Shown one piece after another: positions 1 through 9,524 of a stretch of DNA of 45,584 nt. Origin of the DNA: Gammaproteobacteria bacterium (GTDB lineage: Bacteria; Pseudomonadota; Gammaproteobacteria; GCA-001735895). Each line of letters begins with the position of its first letter. Within the stretch, counting starts at the first letter, position 1. The notes below the pieces were generated by a model, which was not told the DNA's origin, did no database searches, and worked only from the letters and a program-made list of their open reading frames with translations. Made by a program: the position numbers and the translations under genes. The stretch spans positions 1 through 45,584 of the forward strand of contig JAAEMR010000144.1 in assembly GCA_024225395.1 (NCBI GenBank). Direction: 5' to 3'.

Positions 1-822
1 ATCATGACCGCCACCCAGGCCGGCACCACGATGACGACCCACTGCATCTATTTCATCGATAAAGATAATACAGGGGCTATGCTTCTTGGCCTGTTCGAAC
101 ATATCCCGCACACGAGATGCACCCACACCGACAAACATTTCCACAAAATCAGAGCCTGAGATGGTAAAGAAAGGCACTTTTGCTTCGCCAGCTATCGCTT
201 TAGCCAGTAATGTTTTACCTGTACCCGGAGAACCCACCATCAATACACCACGAGGAATTTTTCCACCGAGCTTTTGAAATTTGGAGGGATCACTTAGGAA
301 TTCAACCAGTTCAGCGACTTCTTCTTTCGCTTCATCAACACCGGCCACATCACTAAAAGTCACATTAATCTGGTCTTCACCCAGTAACCGGGCTTTTGAC
401 TTTCCAAAGGACATCGCTCCACGACCGCCACCGCCGCCCTGCATCTGGCGCATAAAGAATATCCATAAACCTATTAACACAATAAACGGAAACCAGCTGA
501 TAAACATATGGGCCAGTAAAGAGGGCTGCTCCGGAGGTTTGGACATGATTTGCACACCCGCTTTATCCAGATCACCAATCAATGGCGAGTTATTTGTTTC
601 AGGACTGTAAGTAGTAAAAGTCGAACCACTGATTAGTTTACCTGTAATCGATTGCCCTTCGATTAGCACTTCACTGATCTGCCCGGCTTTGACCTGAGAG
701 AGAAATTCTGAATAAATCATATTTCTACCGGATGTTTCACGATTCCCAAAGTTCTGAAATACCGACAACAGAACTACAGCAATGACAACCCAGAGAATTA
801 AATTTTTAGCTACATCATTCAC
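1..822 (-). CDS. ftsH: FtsH, ATP-dependent zinc metalloprotease (N-terminal 274 residues only)
   Basis: Membrane-anchored AAA+ protease that degrades misfolded membrane proteins and short-lived regulators. The frame runs off the window at base 1, so the protease domain with its HEXXH zinc site is not visible. Seen: an N-terminal membrane segment (residues about 7-25), a periplasmic part, a second membrane segment (about 100-120), a Gly-rich linker after MRQM, then the AAA domain with Walker A GSPGTGKT, Walker B IIFIDEID and the Gly-rich loop GAGLGGGHD. The start is a GTG at 822 that gives MNDVAKN; the nearby ATG triplets are out of frame. rlmE lies immediately upstream in the same direction, the usual rlmE-ftsH order. 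The identification is firm; only the start codon is less certain. Confidence 0.96.
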   Translation of the reverse strand, partial: MNDVAKNLILWVVIAVVLLSVFQNFGNRETSGRNMIYSEFLSQVKAGQISEVLIEGQSITGKLISGSTFTTYSPETNNSPLIGDLDKAGVQIMSKPPEQPSLLAHMFISWFPFIVLIGLWIFFMRQMQGGGGGRGAMSFGKSKARLLGEDQINVTFSDVAGVDEAKEEVAELVEFLSDPSKFQKLGGKIPRGVLMVGSPGTGKTLLAKAIAGEAKVPFFTISGSDFVEMFVGVGASRVRDMFEQAKKHSPCIIFIDEIDAVGRHRGAGLGGGHD

Positions 823-925
823 ATTAAATTACCTGGTCGAATGCGACCTTTCTTTAAACAAACTTACTGTATTCTTACACATCAGCATAAATGAATACAG
901 TATTATAGTGATATCAAACAGTGAG

Positions 926-1543
926 TTACTTCAATCCCTGACAAACGGCATAAACTTCTCTTGACCGTGCCCGGGAAGCTTTAGGCTTACGAAATTTCAC
1001 CACTTTGAAAGATTTCCTGAAACTTCTAACCATCTCGTCAAAGCCTTCTCCCTGAAACATTTTGACCGCAAAACTGCCATTTTTATCCAGAACCTGCAAA
1101 CAAAATTCAAAGGCAAGCTCAACTAAATACATTGATTTAGGCTGATCCACCGTTTCAATACCACTTATATTGGGCGCCATATCGGATAAAACAAGGTCAA
1201 CAGGAGAGTTATTTATCAGTTGAAGAATTTCATCCAGTACTTTCTGCTCGGTAAAATCACCCTGGATAATATCCACATCGGTAATAGAGTCCATTTCTAG
1301 CAGATCAACGGCAATCAGCCGTCCACCTTTACTGCAGAACTGGCTGGCATATTCAGTCCAGCCTCCCGGTGCGGCTCCCAAATCGACCACAAACTGCCCA
1401 GGCTTGAGCAGGTGATCTTTTTCCTGCAACTCTATTAACTTGTAAACAGCGCGGGAACGATAACCTTCTCGCCGGGATTGCAGCACATAAGGATCTGCGT
1501 GATGTTCCTGTAACCAGCGTTTACTACTTTTTGACTTGCCCAT
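926..1543 (-). CDS. rlmE: RlmE, 23S rRNA (uridine-2'-O)-methyltransferase
   Basis: SAM-dependent enzyme (also called RrmJ or FtsJ) that methylates the 2'-O of a uridine in the A-loop of 23S rRNA on the assembled 50S subunit. The 205-residue protein has the family's usual length. Seen: the basic start MGKSKSSKRWLQEH, the SAM-binding motif VVDLGAAPGGWTEYA, VDLLEMD, IIQGDFTE and LVLSDMAPNISG, with the late Lys in FAVKMFQG and a C-terminal SREVYAVC. These supply the K-D-K-E catalytic set known for the family. It lies upstream of ftsH with a gap of about 100 bases, probably one transcript. The yhbY gene is divergent from it. Confidence 0.97.
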   Translation of the reverse strand: MGKSKSSKRWLQEHHADPYVLQSRREGYRSRAVYKLIELQEKDHLLKPGQFVVDLGAAPGGWTEYASQFCSKGGRLIAVDLLEMDSITDVDIIQGDFTEQKVLDEILQLINNSPVDLVLSDMAPNISGIETVDQPKSMYLVELAFEFCLQVLDKNGSFAVKMFQGEGFDEMVRSFRKSFKVVKFRKPKASRARSREVYAVCQGLK

Positions 1544-1616
1544 ATATGTCTTTAGTTATCAATTTAATAGATATGATACAATCCGCGACCTTTTTATACT
1601 ATGCCAACGAAATAAC

Positions 1617-1940
1617 ATGTCTTTAAGCAGCCAGCAGATCAAAGCATTACGAGCCGAGTCTCATAGACTTAAACTGAAACCCGTTGTAATGATAGGTCAA
1701 CATGGCTTAAGTGAGAATGTACTTATCGAGCTGGAGCAAACACTGGCACATCATGAACTGATCAAAGTTCGGGTACCGGCTCAGGATAAAGCCGATAAAA
1801 AAGACCTGAATACAGAGATATGCGAAAAACTAAATGCACATTTAATTCAATCCATCGGTCATGTCATCGTGCTATTTAGAAAAAACCCGAAAAGCCAGAA
1901 GTTTGATAAAATTTTAAGAACGGCAAAATCAGCTGATTAA
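1617..1940 (+). CDS. yhbY: YhbY, CRM-domain ribosome-assembly RNA-binding protein
   Basis: Small CRM-domain protein that binds pre-50S ribosomal particles in the family. Seen: the start MSLSSQQIKALRAESHRLKLKP, the hallmark VVMIGQHGLSENV, the ELIKVRVPAQD segment and the closing VIVLFRKNPK. Length from the ATG at 1617 is 107 residues, close to E. coli YhbY. The frame is open back to 1536, but that 27-residue extension would overlap the divergent rlmE and does not match the family, so the ATG at 1617 is preferred even though no strong ribosome-binding site precedes it. It is convergent with yceH. Pairing of yhbY with a divergent rlmE is a common arrangement. Confidence 0.94.
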   Translation: MSLSSQQIKALRAESHRLKLKPVVMIGQHGLSENVLIELEQTLAHHELIKVRVPAQDKADKKDLNTEICEKLNAHLIQSIGHVIVLFRKNPKSQKFDKILRTAKSAD

Positions 1941-1990
1941 GCTAATCAGCCCAGTCCGAAAGACGCTCTCCAGGGTAAACCTGGGGAAAT

Positions 1991-2656
1991 TTATTGTTCT
2001 GATTCAGACAACAGCTTTTTCAACTCAGCAACCTCTTGCTCCAGAACACTGACTCGCTGCACCAGTTCGGACACTGTAACGCGAGCGGATGACTCAGAGC
2101 TTCTGGCCTCCTGCACTTCACTCTCATATTCTTCAATATCGATGGGGCCGGAAAAAAGGTGCATGTATTCAGAATCTTTGCGCCCCGGTGTTCGCGGAAG
2201 CTGAACTAACAAGGGGTCACCTTCCCTGTTGATTAATCCGGAAAGCGCCATTACTACATCATTATGATCCGCAAATTCATGTAACCTGGCGCAGTGTGTC
2301 TTAAGCTCGCCTGGCGTTTGAGGGCCACGCAACATCAGCGCACAGACAATAGCAAATTGAGCAGAATCAAACTGCAGTTCACTAAAGTGTGTATTGCAGA
2401 ATCGATGCTTATACTTCTCCACTCCACGTTTGAAGTTTTCCTCAAGTATCACCAGTTTTTTGCCTTCCAGTTCCCTGACCGTATGTTGTACGACGCCCTG
2501 TTTCAGAGACATGACCGGGTTGCGACTGGATTTCTGATTGCAGGCGTTGATCAACGCATTAAGCGTTAAAGGGTATTGATCCGGAGTGACTAAAGATTTC
2601 TCCATTAGACAGCCGATGACACGAGTTTCCTCAGGCGTTAAATCAAAATCAAACAT
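1991..2656 (-). CDS. yceH: YceH, DUF480 family protein
   Basis: Protein of the DUF480/YceH family, built of tandem winged-helix domains; its function is not firmly established. Seen: the hallmark start LTPEETRVIGCLMEKSLVTPDQYPL, ALINACNQKSSRNPVM, LMLRGPQTPGELKTH and the PLLVQLPRTPGRKDSEYMHLFSG segment, followed by a C-terminal heptad-like stretch (residues about 185-215) that looks like a coiled coil. The 221-residue length is typical. It is the last gene of a minus-strand run carA-carB-greA-yceH and begins 22 bases after greA, so it may be co-transcribed with greA. The family assignment is firm. Confidence 0.93.
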   Translation of the reverse strand: MFDFDLTPEETRVIGCLMEKSLVTPDQYPLTLNALINACNQKSSRNPVMSLKQGVVQHTVRELEGKKLVILEENFKRGVEKYKHRFCNTHFSELQFDSAQFAIVCALMLRGPQTPGELKTHCARLHEFADHNDVVMALSGLINREGDPLLVQLPRTPGRKDSEYMHLFSGPIDIEEYESEVQEARSSESSARVTVSELVQRVSVLEQEVAELKKLLSESEQ

Positions 2657-2678
2657 ACGAAATCTTCAATACCTCGAT

Positions 2679-3155
2679 TTACACGTAGTGGACATCAGTT
2701 ATTTCATACTCTTTGATGCCAGCCGGGGCTTCTACCGTCACGTCTTCACCAACTTCCTTGCCAATTAAAGCGCGAGCAATCGGGGAGCTGATGGCAATGC
2801 GGTTAAAACTAATGTCTGCTTCAATATCACCAACAATCTGATAAGAAACTTCACTTTCCGATTCCACATCAATCAGGTCAACCGTACACCCAAAAACCAC
2901 TCGCCCGGATTGATTAAGTTTGGTCACGTCGATTATCTGCGAGTTGGACACGGCAGATTCTAATTCCTTAATTCTGCCTTCAATAAAAGCCTGCTGCTCT
3001 TTTGCCGCATGATATTCAGCATTTTCCTTCAGATCACCATGCTCACGAGCCGTGGCTATTGCATCAATAACAGCCGGGCGTTTAACCTTTTTAAGTTCGT
3101 TTAATTCAACTTTAAGTCTTTCCGCACCAGCGGCTGTCAGTGGTAATTGATTCAT
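2679..3155 (-). CDS. greA: GreA, transcription elongation factor
   Basis: Binds the secondary channel of RNA polymerase and stimulates cleavage of backtracked RNA. Seen: [22 protein letters not shown], the coiled-coil region with the acidic tip [18 protein letters not shown] that carries the residues placed at the active site, then the C-terminal FKBP-like part ending [12 protein letters not shown]. The frame opens with a TTG one codon upstream (3158), but the ATG at 3155 gives 158 residues, the length of E. coli GreA, and is preferred. carB ends about 75 bases upstream. The greA-after-carAB order is conserved in many gammaproteobacteria. Confidence 0.97.
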   Translation of the reverse strand: MNQLPLTAAGAERLKVELNELKKVKRPAVIDAIATAREHGDLKENAEYHAAKEQQAFIEGRIKELESAVSNSQIIDVTKLNQSGRVVFGCTVDLIDVESESEVSYQIVGDIEADISFNRIAISSPIARALIGKEVGEDVTVEAPAGIKEYEITDVHYV

Positions 3156-3229
3156 CAAAATGCCTTTTTAATTTTTTGTTACTGTTAAATACCGAAAGAA
3201 AAATACTATTTTATTTCTGCTACTTCCAG

Positions 3230-6200
3230 TTATTCGTGCAATGATTGCAAACGGTAAACATCTTTTATTTGCAGATGCTCCATCGCCATACAGGTCGCCA
3301 GACCACCAGCCAATGTCGTTGTATAAGTAATACCATGCATCAGGGCTTCCCGTCGAATTTCATATGAATCTGCAATCGCTGAGCGGCCTTCAGTGGTATT
3401 TATGATGAGCGCTATTTCATCATTTTTAATCATATCCACAATATGAGGACGACCTTCTTTAACTTTATTCACATGCTGGCATTCAATACCCGCCTGATGC
3501 AATATTCTGGCAGTACCCGCTGTAGCGACCATGCTAAAGTTATTATTTATCAGGCTTTCAGCCAGTTTAACCACTGATTTTTTATCCGGATCCCTGACAC
3601 TGATAAACGCTTTACCACCATCAGGTAAAGTGCTTCCTGACGCTAGCAAACCTTTAGCAAATGCTTCTGCAAACGACTTGCCTATACCCATGACTTCACC
3701 GGTAGACTTCATCTCAGGCCCTAAAATAGGATCAACACCCTGGAATTTGGCAAACGGAAATACAGACTCTTTAACCGAAATAAAATCCGGTACCACTTGC
3801 TCAACACAACCCTGAGAAACGAGAGATTGACCGACCATACAACGGGCTGCCACTTTAGCTAAAGGCACGTTTGTCGCCTTGGAAACAAAGGGTACAGTTC
3901 TGGAAGCCCGTGGATTAACTTCCAGAATATAAATATCTTCACCCTTAATGGCAAACTGGGTATTCATCAAACCTACTACTTTGAGTGCTTTGGCCATGGC
4001 TTCAACCTGCCGACACATTTCCTGCTGAATACTTTCTGACAAGGTATAAGGAGGTAATGAACAGGCCGAATCACCCGAATGCACACCGGCTTGTTCGATA
4101 TGTTCCATCAAACCACCGATAAAAACGTTTTCACCATCACAGATTGCATCCACGTCGACTTCAACCGCATCATCCAGAAAACGATCCAGTAACACGGGAG
4201 AGTCTTTAGTCACCTTAACCGCTTCGGTCATGTAACGATGTAAATCTTCCTGGTCATAAACGATTTCCATCGCACGACCACCCAGTACATAAGAGGGCCT
4301 GACCACCAGTGGAAAACCAACTTCATCAGCCAGTGCTGCAGACGATTCAACATTAAAAGTAATCCGGTTAGGTGGCTGACGTAAATCCAGGTCAATTAAC
4401 ATTTGCTGAAAACGTTCACGGTCTTCGGCCAGATCGATAGAGTCCGGCGTTGTTCCGATAATCGGCACCCCGGCTGCTTCAAGTGATCGCGCCAGATTCA
4501 ACGGAGTCTGACCACCAAATTGTACGATTACGCCTTTGGGTTTTTCCAGATGGATAACTTCCATCACATCTTCAAGTGTTAAAGGCTCAAAATACAGGCG
4601 ATCCGACGTATCATAATCGGTAGAAACCGTTTCAGGATTACAATTCACCATGATGGTTTCGTATCCATCTTCACGCATTGCCATGGCTGCATGCACACAA
4701 CAATAATCAAATTCAATTCCCTGACCGATGCGGTTGGGACCACCACCTAGCACGACAATTTTATCGCGGTCAGACACATTCGCTTCACATTCCATTTCAT
4801 AACTGGAATACAGATAAGCCGTCGACGATGCAAATTCTGCAGCACAGGTATCAACACGTTTGTACACAGGACGAACATTTAAATCACGTCTGGCAGTAGA
4901 TACCTTCAGCTCATCAGTGCCCATCATTTGCGCCATGCGACGATCTGAAAAGCCTTTACGTTTTAGCTGGAAGAATTCTTCAGCGCTAAAAGAATCAGCC
5001 GTTCTGCCGATCAAAGATTGTTCTGTTTTCACAATGTCTTCAATTTGCACCAAAAACCATGGGTCAATTTTAGACAGCTCAAAAAGTTTCTCGAGTGAGT
5101 AACCGGAACGGAATGCATCAGCCACGTACCAGATACGCTGAGCACCCGGGAGTCGCAATTCTGCACGATATAAATCTTCTTTCTGATCGGCGCTTAACTC
5201 ACCCTGGTCGATAATTTCATTCAGCCCGTCTACACCGGTTTCGAGGCCGCGCAAAGCTTTCTGGAAAGATTCCTGAAAACTCCGCCCAATAGCCATGACT
5301 TCACCCACAGACTTCATCTGTGTGCCTAAACGGTCATCGGCCTGCGGAAATTTTTCAAAGGTAAAACGAGGTATTTTAGTAACGACATAATCAATCGAAG
5401 GCTCGAATGAAGCCGGAGTCGCACCACCGGTGATATCATTTTGTAATTCATCCAGCGTATAACCAACGGCCAGTTTCGCTGCAACTTTAGCTATAGGAAA
5501 ACCAGTTGCTTTAGAAGCCAATGCTGAAGATCGTGAAACACGAGGGTTCATTTCGATAATGATCATCTCGCCATTATCAGGATTGATGGAAAACTGAACA
5601 TTCGATCCACCGGTTTCAACACCAATCTTGCGTAAAACTGCCAGAGAGGCGTTACGCATGATTTGATATTCTTTATCGGTCAAGGTTTGCGCAGGTGCGA
5701 CCGTAATGGAATCACCCGTGTGCACACCCATCGGATCAAGGTTTTCTATCGAACAGATAATGATGCAGTTATCATTTTTGTCTCGCACCACTTCCATTTC
5801 ATATTCTTTCCAGCCCAGGATAGACTTTTCACACAGTACTTCGCTGGTGGGTGATAAATCCAGACCGCGTTTGATAATACTTTCAAACTCTTCCTTGTTA
5901 TAGGCAATACCTCCGCCACTTCCGCCCATGGTAAAAGATGGACGAATAATAACCGGGAAACCTATCTGAGGCTGACCCTGCCAGGCTTCTTCCAGACTGT
6001 GAGCAATATAGGATGGTGGCGTACTCAGCCCGATTTCATCCATGGCCTGACGGAATTGATCCCGATCTTCTGCCATATCGATGGCTTCGCGACTGGCACC
6101 AATCATTTCTACATTGTATTTTTCCAGTACGCCTTCACGCACCAGGTCCAGCGCACAGTTAAGTGCCGTCTGACCACCCATGGTGGGCAGCAATACATCC

Positions 6201-6448
6201 GGACGTTCTTTTTCGATGATCTTTTCAACCACTGTCCAGTGTATCGGTTCGATATAAACCGAGTCCGCCGTTGATGGATCGGTCATGATGGTCGCAGGGT
6301 TGGAGTTAATTAAAATTACTCTATAACCTTCTTCTTTTAATGCCTTACAGGCTTGTGCACCGGAATAATCAAATTCACATGCCTGACCGATAACGATAGG
6401 ACCCGCTCCGATAATCAGAACACTTTTAATATCATCTCTGCGTGGCAT
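3230..6448 (-). CDS. carB: CarB, carbamoyl-phosphate synthase large subunit
   Basis: Makes carbamoyl phosphate from bicarbonate, two ATP and ammonia delivered by CarA, feeding arginine and pyrimidine synthesis. The 1072-residue length matches the family. Seen: two homologous ATP-grasp halves, each opening with a G-G/A-GP-I-IGQ motif ([19 protein letters not shown] near the N-terminus and [19 protein letters not shown] near residue 560), the matching [10 protein letters not shown] and [12 protein letters not shown] motifs, and metal-site motifs [20 protein letters not shown] and [20 protein letters not shown]. The C-terminal MGS-like allosteric domain begins around 935. The ATG overlaps the carA stop by one base (TAATG), which suggests translational coupling. 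Confidence 0.98.
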   Translation of the reverse strand: MPRRDDIKSVLIIGAGPIVIGQACEFDYSGAQACKALKEEGYRVILINSNPATIMTDPSTADSVYIEPIHWTVVEKIIEKERPDVLLPTMGGQTALNCALDLVREGVLEKYNVEMIGASREAIDMAEDRDQFRQAMDEIGLSTPPSYIAHSLEEAWQGQPQIGFPVIIRPSFTMGGSGGGIAYNKEEFESIIKRGLDLSPTSEVLCEKSILGWKEYEMEVVRDKNDNCIIICSIENLDPMGVHTGDSITVAPAQTLTDKEYQIMRNASLAVLRKIGVETGGSNVQFSINPDNGEMIIIEMNPRVSRSSALASKATGFPIAKVAAKLAVGYTLDELQNDITGGATPASFEPSIDYVVTKIPRFTFEKFPQADDRLGTQMKSVGEVMAIGRSFQESFQKALRGLETGVDGLNEIIDQGELSADQKEDLYRAELRLPGAQRIWYVADAFRSGYSLEKLFELSKIDPWFLVQIEDIVKTEQSLIGRTADSFSAEEFFQLKRKGFSDRRMAQMMGTDELKVSTARRDLNVRPVYKRVDTCAAEFASSTAYLYSSYEMECEANVSDRDKIVVLGGGPNRIGQGIEFDYCCVHAAMAMREDGYETIMVNCNPETVSTDYDTSDRLYFEPLTLEDVMEVIHLEKPKGVIVQFGGQTPLNLARSLEAAGVPIIGTTPDSIDLAEDRERFQQMLIDLDLRQPPNRITFNVESSAALADEVGFPLVVRPSYVLGGRAMEIVYDQEDLHRYMTEAVKVTKDSPVLLDRFLDDAVEVDVDAICDGENVFIGGLMEHIEQAGVHSGDSACSLPPYTLSESIQQEMCRQVEAMAKALKVVGLMNTQFAIKGEDIYILEVNPRASRTVPFVSKATNVPLAKVAARCMVGQSLVSQGCVEQVVPDFISVKESVFPFAKFQGVDPILGPEMKSTGEVMGIGKSFAEAFAKGLLASGSTLPDGGKAFISVRDPDKKSVVKLAESLINNNFSMVATAGTARILHQAGIECQHVNKVKEGRPHIVDMIKNDEIALIINTTEGRSAIADSYEIRREALMHGITYTTTLAGGLATCMAMEHLQIKDVYRLQSLHE

Positions 6449-7590
6449 TAGTTTGCTCCACCCTGTTTATGCTGCTCTATTAATTCAAAAAAATGATCAA
6501 ACAACGGGGCTACATCATGTGGTCCGGGACTGGCTTCAGGATGACCCTGGAAGCTAAACGCCGGTTTGTCGGTGCGATGAACCGCCTGTAAAGAACCATC
6601 AAACAGGGAGCGGTGAGTCGCTTTCAAATTATCCGGCAAGGTCTTTTCATCCACCGCAAAACCATGGTTTTGACTGGTGATCATGACCACACCCGAATCC
6701 AGGTCCTGCACCGGATGGTTAGCACCATGATGACCAAACTTCATCTTCTCTGTTTTTGCACCACTGGCCAGTGACAACAGTTGATGCCCCAGGCAAATAC
6801 CAAAAACAGGAATCTCTTTTTCTAAAACCTGTTGAATTGCTTCAATCGCATAATCGCAGGGTTCAGGATCACCCGGCCCGTTGGACAGGAACACGCCATC
6901 AGGATTTAGTGCCAGCACATCGGAAGCCGATGTTTGTGCAGGGACGACGGTCACTTTTGCACCACGTTCAGCCAGCATGCATAAAATATTCTTTTTCACC
7001 CCGTAATCATAAGCAACGACATGATATTTCAAGTCTTCAGCCTGCGAATAACCTTCACCCAATGCCCACACAGATTGTGTCCACTCGTAGGTTTCAGTGG
7101 TTGACACTTCTTTCGCCAGATCCATACCGGCAAGACCAGAAAATGCCTGTGCAGCGGCTATTGCCTTTGCCTCATCAAGATTTTCACCCGCCATAATAGC
7201 GCCCTTCTGCGCACCTTTTTCACGTAACTGGCGAGTCAACTGTCGAGTGTCGATATCAGAAATCGCCACAATATTATTTTTCACCAGGTAATCCTGCAAA
7301 GATATTTCGTTACGCCAGCTACTGGCCAGCATTGGCAAGTCACGAATAATCAGACCACTGGAATGAATCGTTGAGGCTTCATTATCCTCCTCGTTCATAC
7401 CGGTATTACCAATATGCGGATAAGTCAGGGTAATGATTTGACGAGCATAAGAAGGGTCAGTGAGAATTTCCTGATAACCGGTCATGGAGGTATTGAAAAC
7501 AACCTCACCAGTGGTCAGGCCTTGAGCTCCAATGGAAATCCCTTTGAATATCGTTCCGTCTTGCAGGGCGAGTATGGCTGATACAGTCAC
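6448..7590 (-). CDS. carA: CarA, carbamoyl-phosphate synthase small (glutaminase) subunit
   Basis: Class I glutamine amidotransferase that supplies ammonia to CarB. Seen: the N-terminal small-subunit domain with [18 protein letters not shown] and the [12 protein letters not shown] motif, and the C-terminal glutaminase domain with FLSNGPGDP, the nucleophile loop [10 protein letters not shown] and the catalytic pair in [11 protein letters not shown]. The frame is open 11 codons further upstream (to 7623), but the GTG at 7590 has a GGAG five bases before it and gives 380 residues, almost exactly the E. coli length (382), so I place the start there. It is the first gene of carAB and overlaps carB by one base. 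Confidence 0.97.
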   Translation of the reverse strand: MTVSAILALQDGTIFKGISIGAQGLTTGEVVFNTSMTGYQEILTDPSYARQIITLTYPHIGNTGMNEEDNEASTIHSSGLIIRDLPMLASSWRNEISLQDYLVKNNIVAISDIDTRQLTRQLREKGAQKGAIMAGENLDEAKAIAAAQAFSGLAGMDLAKEVSTTETYEWTQSVWALGEGYSQAEDLKYHVVAYDYGVKKNILCMLAERGAKVTVVPAQTSASDVLALNPDGVFLSNGPGDPEPCDYAIEAIQQVLEKEIPVFGICLGHQLLSLASGAKTEKMKFGHHGANHPVQDLDSGVVMITSQNHGFAVDEKTLPDNLKATHRSLFDGSLQAVHRTDKPAFSFQGHPEASPGPHDVAPLFDHFFELIEQHKQGGAN

Positions 7591-7626
7591 GAGTTCTCCG
7601 CTATTAATAAAATCCGCGCGCACGAA

Positions 7627-7655
7627 AATGGGAGGGGCCTTTAGCTCTTCCCATT
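7627..7655 (-). promoter_or_regulatory. Hairpin in the carA leader
   Basis: Upstream of carA, read on the minus strand, AATGGGA and TCCCATT pair as a 7-bp stem around a 15-base loop and are followed by a short T run (TTTTC). It lies about 37 bases before the GTG start and looks like a weak terminator or attenuator in the leader. Whether it is inside the transcript depends on a promoter I could not place. A role in pyrimidine or arginine control is only inference. Confidence 0.3.
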
Positions 7656-7813
7656 AAGAATTTAGTCGTTTTGAGATAACGCTGAGAAACAGCATTTTCC
7701 TGAGAGCGCATTCTATTGTAAAACTGCCTTAGGGTCTATGCCGGAAAGAAAGAATATTCCATTTGATGATATAAATATTGTCATTTCAACCCATATTAAT
7801 CTCTAAAGTATAG

Positions 7814-8062
7814 AAAGTAATTGCGATAGCCTGTTTTGCCCCGTGGCTACCCACCCTGTTACTGGATAATATTCTGCTGGCTTACGATATGGCCATTGCA
7901 TTTATTATTGTGCCACTCCATATCACTGTTGTCGGACTTGAATCAGCCCTGGCTGCCATTGGTTTACAGCAGGTATTTAATATACCCGCTAAAAAAGCAT
8001 GGCAACCGGGATTAGGCAGAGGCTTAATTTTTATTGCTCTGGCAGGAATTGTTGTTCGATAA
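7814..8062 (+). pseudogene. C-terminal remnant of an integral membrane protein
   Basis: An open stretch of 82 codons ends in TAA at 8060-8062 and is preceded by an in-frame TAG at 7811. It begins with a non-start codon (GTA). The translation is hydrophobic with at least two membrane spans (around LPTLLLDNILLAYDMAIAF and LIFIALAGIVV) and an amphipathic link. It reads like the end of a transporter subunit; a distant likeness to the C-termini of fused TRAP permeases was considered but not established. No 5' portion is visible upstream, so I call it a relic. The 7656-7810 stretch holds nothing else that I can recognise beyond the likely carAB promoter region. Confidence 0.45.
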
Positions 8063-8138
8063 GTAGCAAAGCAGCAAAGCCTTAACATGAGTTTATTCAG
8101 GCTTACAAAATGTTACAAAGCATTCCTCTTGTTAATTG

Positions 8139-8144
8139 TATAAT
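8139..8144 (+). promoter_or_regulatory. Possible -10 box ahead of the RND efflux operon
   Basis: A perfect TATAAT lies 70 bases before the start of the membrane fusion protein gene. No convincing -35 box sits at the usual distance (a TTACAA at 8113 is 20 bases away), so the assignment is weak. Confidence 0.25.
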
Positions 8145-8213
8145 ACAGCCTTTCACGTATCAGGAGCCTAACAGGCTCGTGACTACCGATATCACCCGCT
8201 CAGGTATGCTGAC

Positions 8214-9521
8214 ATGACCACACGCCCTTTCAATAAGAAAAAAATTCTGCTGATCTTACCCCCAATTATTCTTGGCATAGTGATTATGGGTATTATGAAA
8301 AGCGGTAAACAGCCTCCTCAATTATCAGAAACTGGCGAACCGATTCGAGTTGTTCGTACCTTACAAGTTCAGAAAACTGATTTTATTCCGATTGCACGGG
8401 GTTATGGCGTCGTGCAACCGGCCCAGATATGGAAATCCATTGCACAGGTATCCGGTCGTATCATTTCGATGCACCCTCGTTTAAAAGATGGTGAAATCAT
8501 TCCGAAAGGCGATGTTCTGTTTCAGATTGATCCGGTCGATTACGAACTCAATCTGGCACAGGCTGAAACTCAGTTGGCAGAACTGGATGTACAATTATCC
8601 AACACTCAATCATCCTTGAAAATTGAACAGAGAAACCTGGCACTGGCAACTAAAGAACAACAACGCCTGCAAAAACTGGTCAAAAAAGGTAGTGTTTCCC
8701 AGAGCAGTGCCGACGCAGCTGAACGTACCATGTTAAGTTCAACGGCTCAGGTACAAAATCTGAAAAACAACTTATCCCTGATACCTTCTCAACGAAAGCT
8801 GCAACTGGCCAAAGTGACTCAGGCTCAACGTGATCTGGATAATTCCCGGGTCAAAGCGCCATTTAACCTTCGCATTGCCTCTTTAACTATTGAATCCGAT
8901 CAATACGTGACCAAAGGTCAGCTATTATTTTCCGGTGACTCGGTTGATAGGGTTGAGATTATCGCCCAGGTTTCGATGTCATCACTGAAAAATTTATTCT
9001 TTAACCATCCTGAAACACCCAGGGATATTCAAACTTTTTCCAAAAATATCTCCACTATTACCGGGTTTAATCCCACTGTGAATCTGGACATGGGTAAGGG
9101 GCAAATTGCTAACTGGAAAGCAAAGTTTTTACGCTTTAACGACAATGTTGATAGCCAGACACGCACCATGGGTGTTGTCGTTGAAGTTGATAATCCTCTA
9201 CAAAAAATTATACCGGGAAAACGTCCCCCATTATCAAAAGGCATGTTTGTCGAAGTAGAAATTGCCGGGTATCCACAATCAGACAGCATCGTGGTTCCAC
9301 GTTCTTCGATAAGAAATGCAAGTGCCTATACCGTTGACGCAGAGAACCGACTGGAAGTGCGTGCGATACAAAAACGGTACGATCAGGGCAACCAGAGCAT
9401 CATCAAAAATGGGCTGAAAGATGGCGACTTACTGGTATTAACCGATTTAATACCTGCCGTTAAGGGCATGTTGCTGAAACCGGTCAAATCGACTGAAGCC
9501 AACCTTCCCGGCGGAGAGTAA
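8214..9521 (+). CDS. RND efflux periplasmic adaptor (membrane fusion protein, HlyD/AcrA type)
   Basis: Adaptor that links an inner-membrane RND pump to an outer-membrane channel. Seen: a basic N-terminus and one membrane anchor (residues about 9-25) without a lipoprotein Cys, a lipoyl-like half (GYGVVQPAQIWKSIAQVSGRI), a long alpha-helical hairpin (about 110-205, rich in Q, L and A, with an internal KLVKKGSVSQSSAD turn), the second lipoyl half NSRVKAPFNLRIASL, and beta-barrel and membrane-proximal parts with PLSKGMFVEVEI and VVPRSSIRN. The 435-residue length is normal. The pump gene starts 3 bases after its stop. Substrate is unknown. No TolC-like gene is nearby, so an unlinked channel is expected. 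Confidence 0.92.
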   Translation: MTTRPFNKKKILLILPPIILGIVIMGIMKSGKQPPQLSETGEPIRVVRTLQVQKTDFIPIARGYGVVQPAQIWKSIAQVSGRIISMHPRLKDGEIIPKGDVLFQIDPVDYELNLAQAETQLAELDVQLSNTQSSLKIEQRNLALATKEQQRLQKLVKKGSVSQSSADAAERTMLSSTAQVQNLKNNLSLIPSQRKLQLAKVTQAQRDLDNSRVKAPFNLRIASLTIESDQYVTKGQLLFSGDSVDRVEIIAQVSMSSLKNLFFNHPETPRDIQTFSKNISTITGFNPTVNLDMGKGQIANWKAKFLRFNDNVDSQTRTMGVVVEVDNPLQKIIPGKRPPLSKGMFVEVEIAGYPQSDSIVVPRSSIRNASAYTVDAENRLEVRAIQKRYDQGNQSIIKNGLKDGDLLVLTDLIPAVKGMLLKPVKSTEANLPGGE

Positions 9522-9524
9522 ACC

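Noticed and set aside
86-964. Several plus-strand ORFs in the first kilobase
   Set aside because: They lie on the opposite strand of ftsH and rlmE, with no family pattern; they are shadow frames.
1536-1616. N-terminal extension of yhbY by 27 codons
   Set aside because: It would overlap rlmE and lacks similarity to YhbY; the ATG at 1617 gives the normal length.
4678-6274. Plus-strand ORFs of 60-100 codons opposite carB
   Set aside because: carB is intact on the other strand with all its motifs; these frames have no ribosome-binding sites or family motifs.
7882-8088. Minus-strand ORF of 68 codons
   Set aside because: The plus-strand frame over the same bases reads as a membrane-protein C-terminus; the minus frame has no recognisable pattern.
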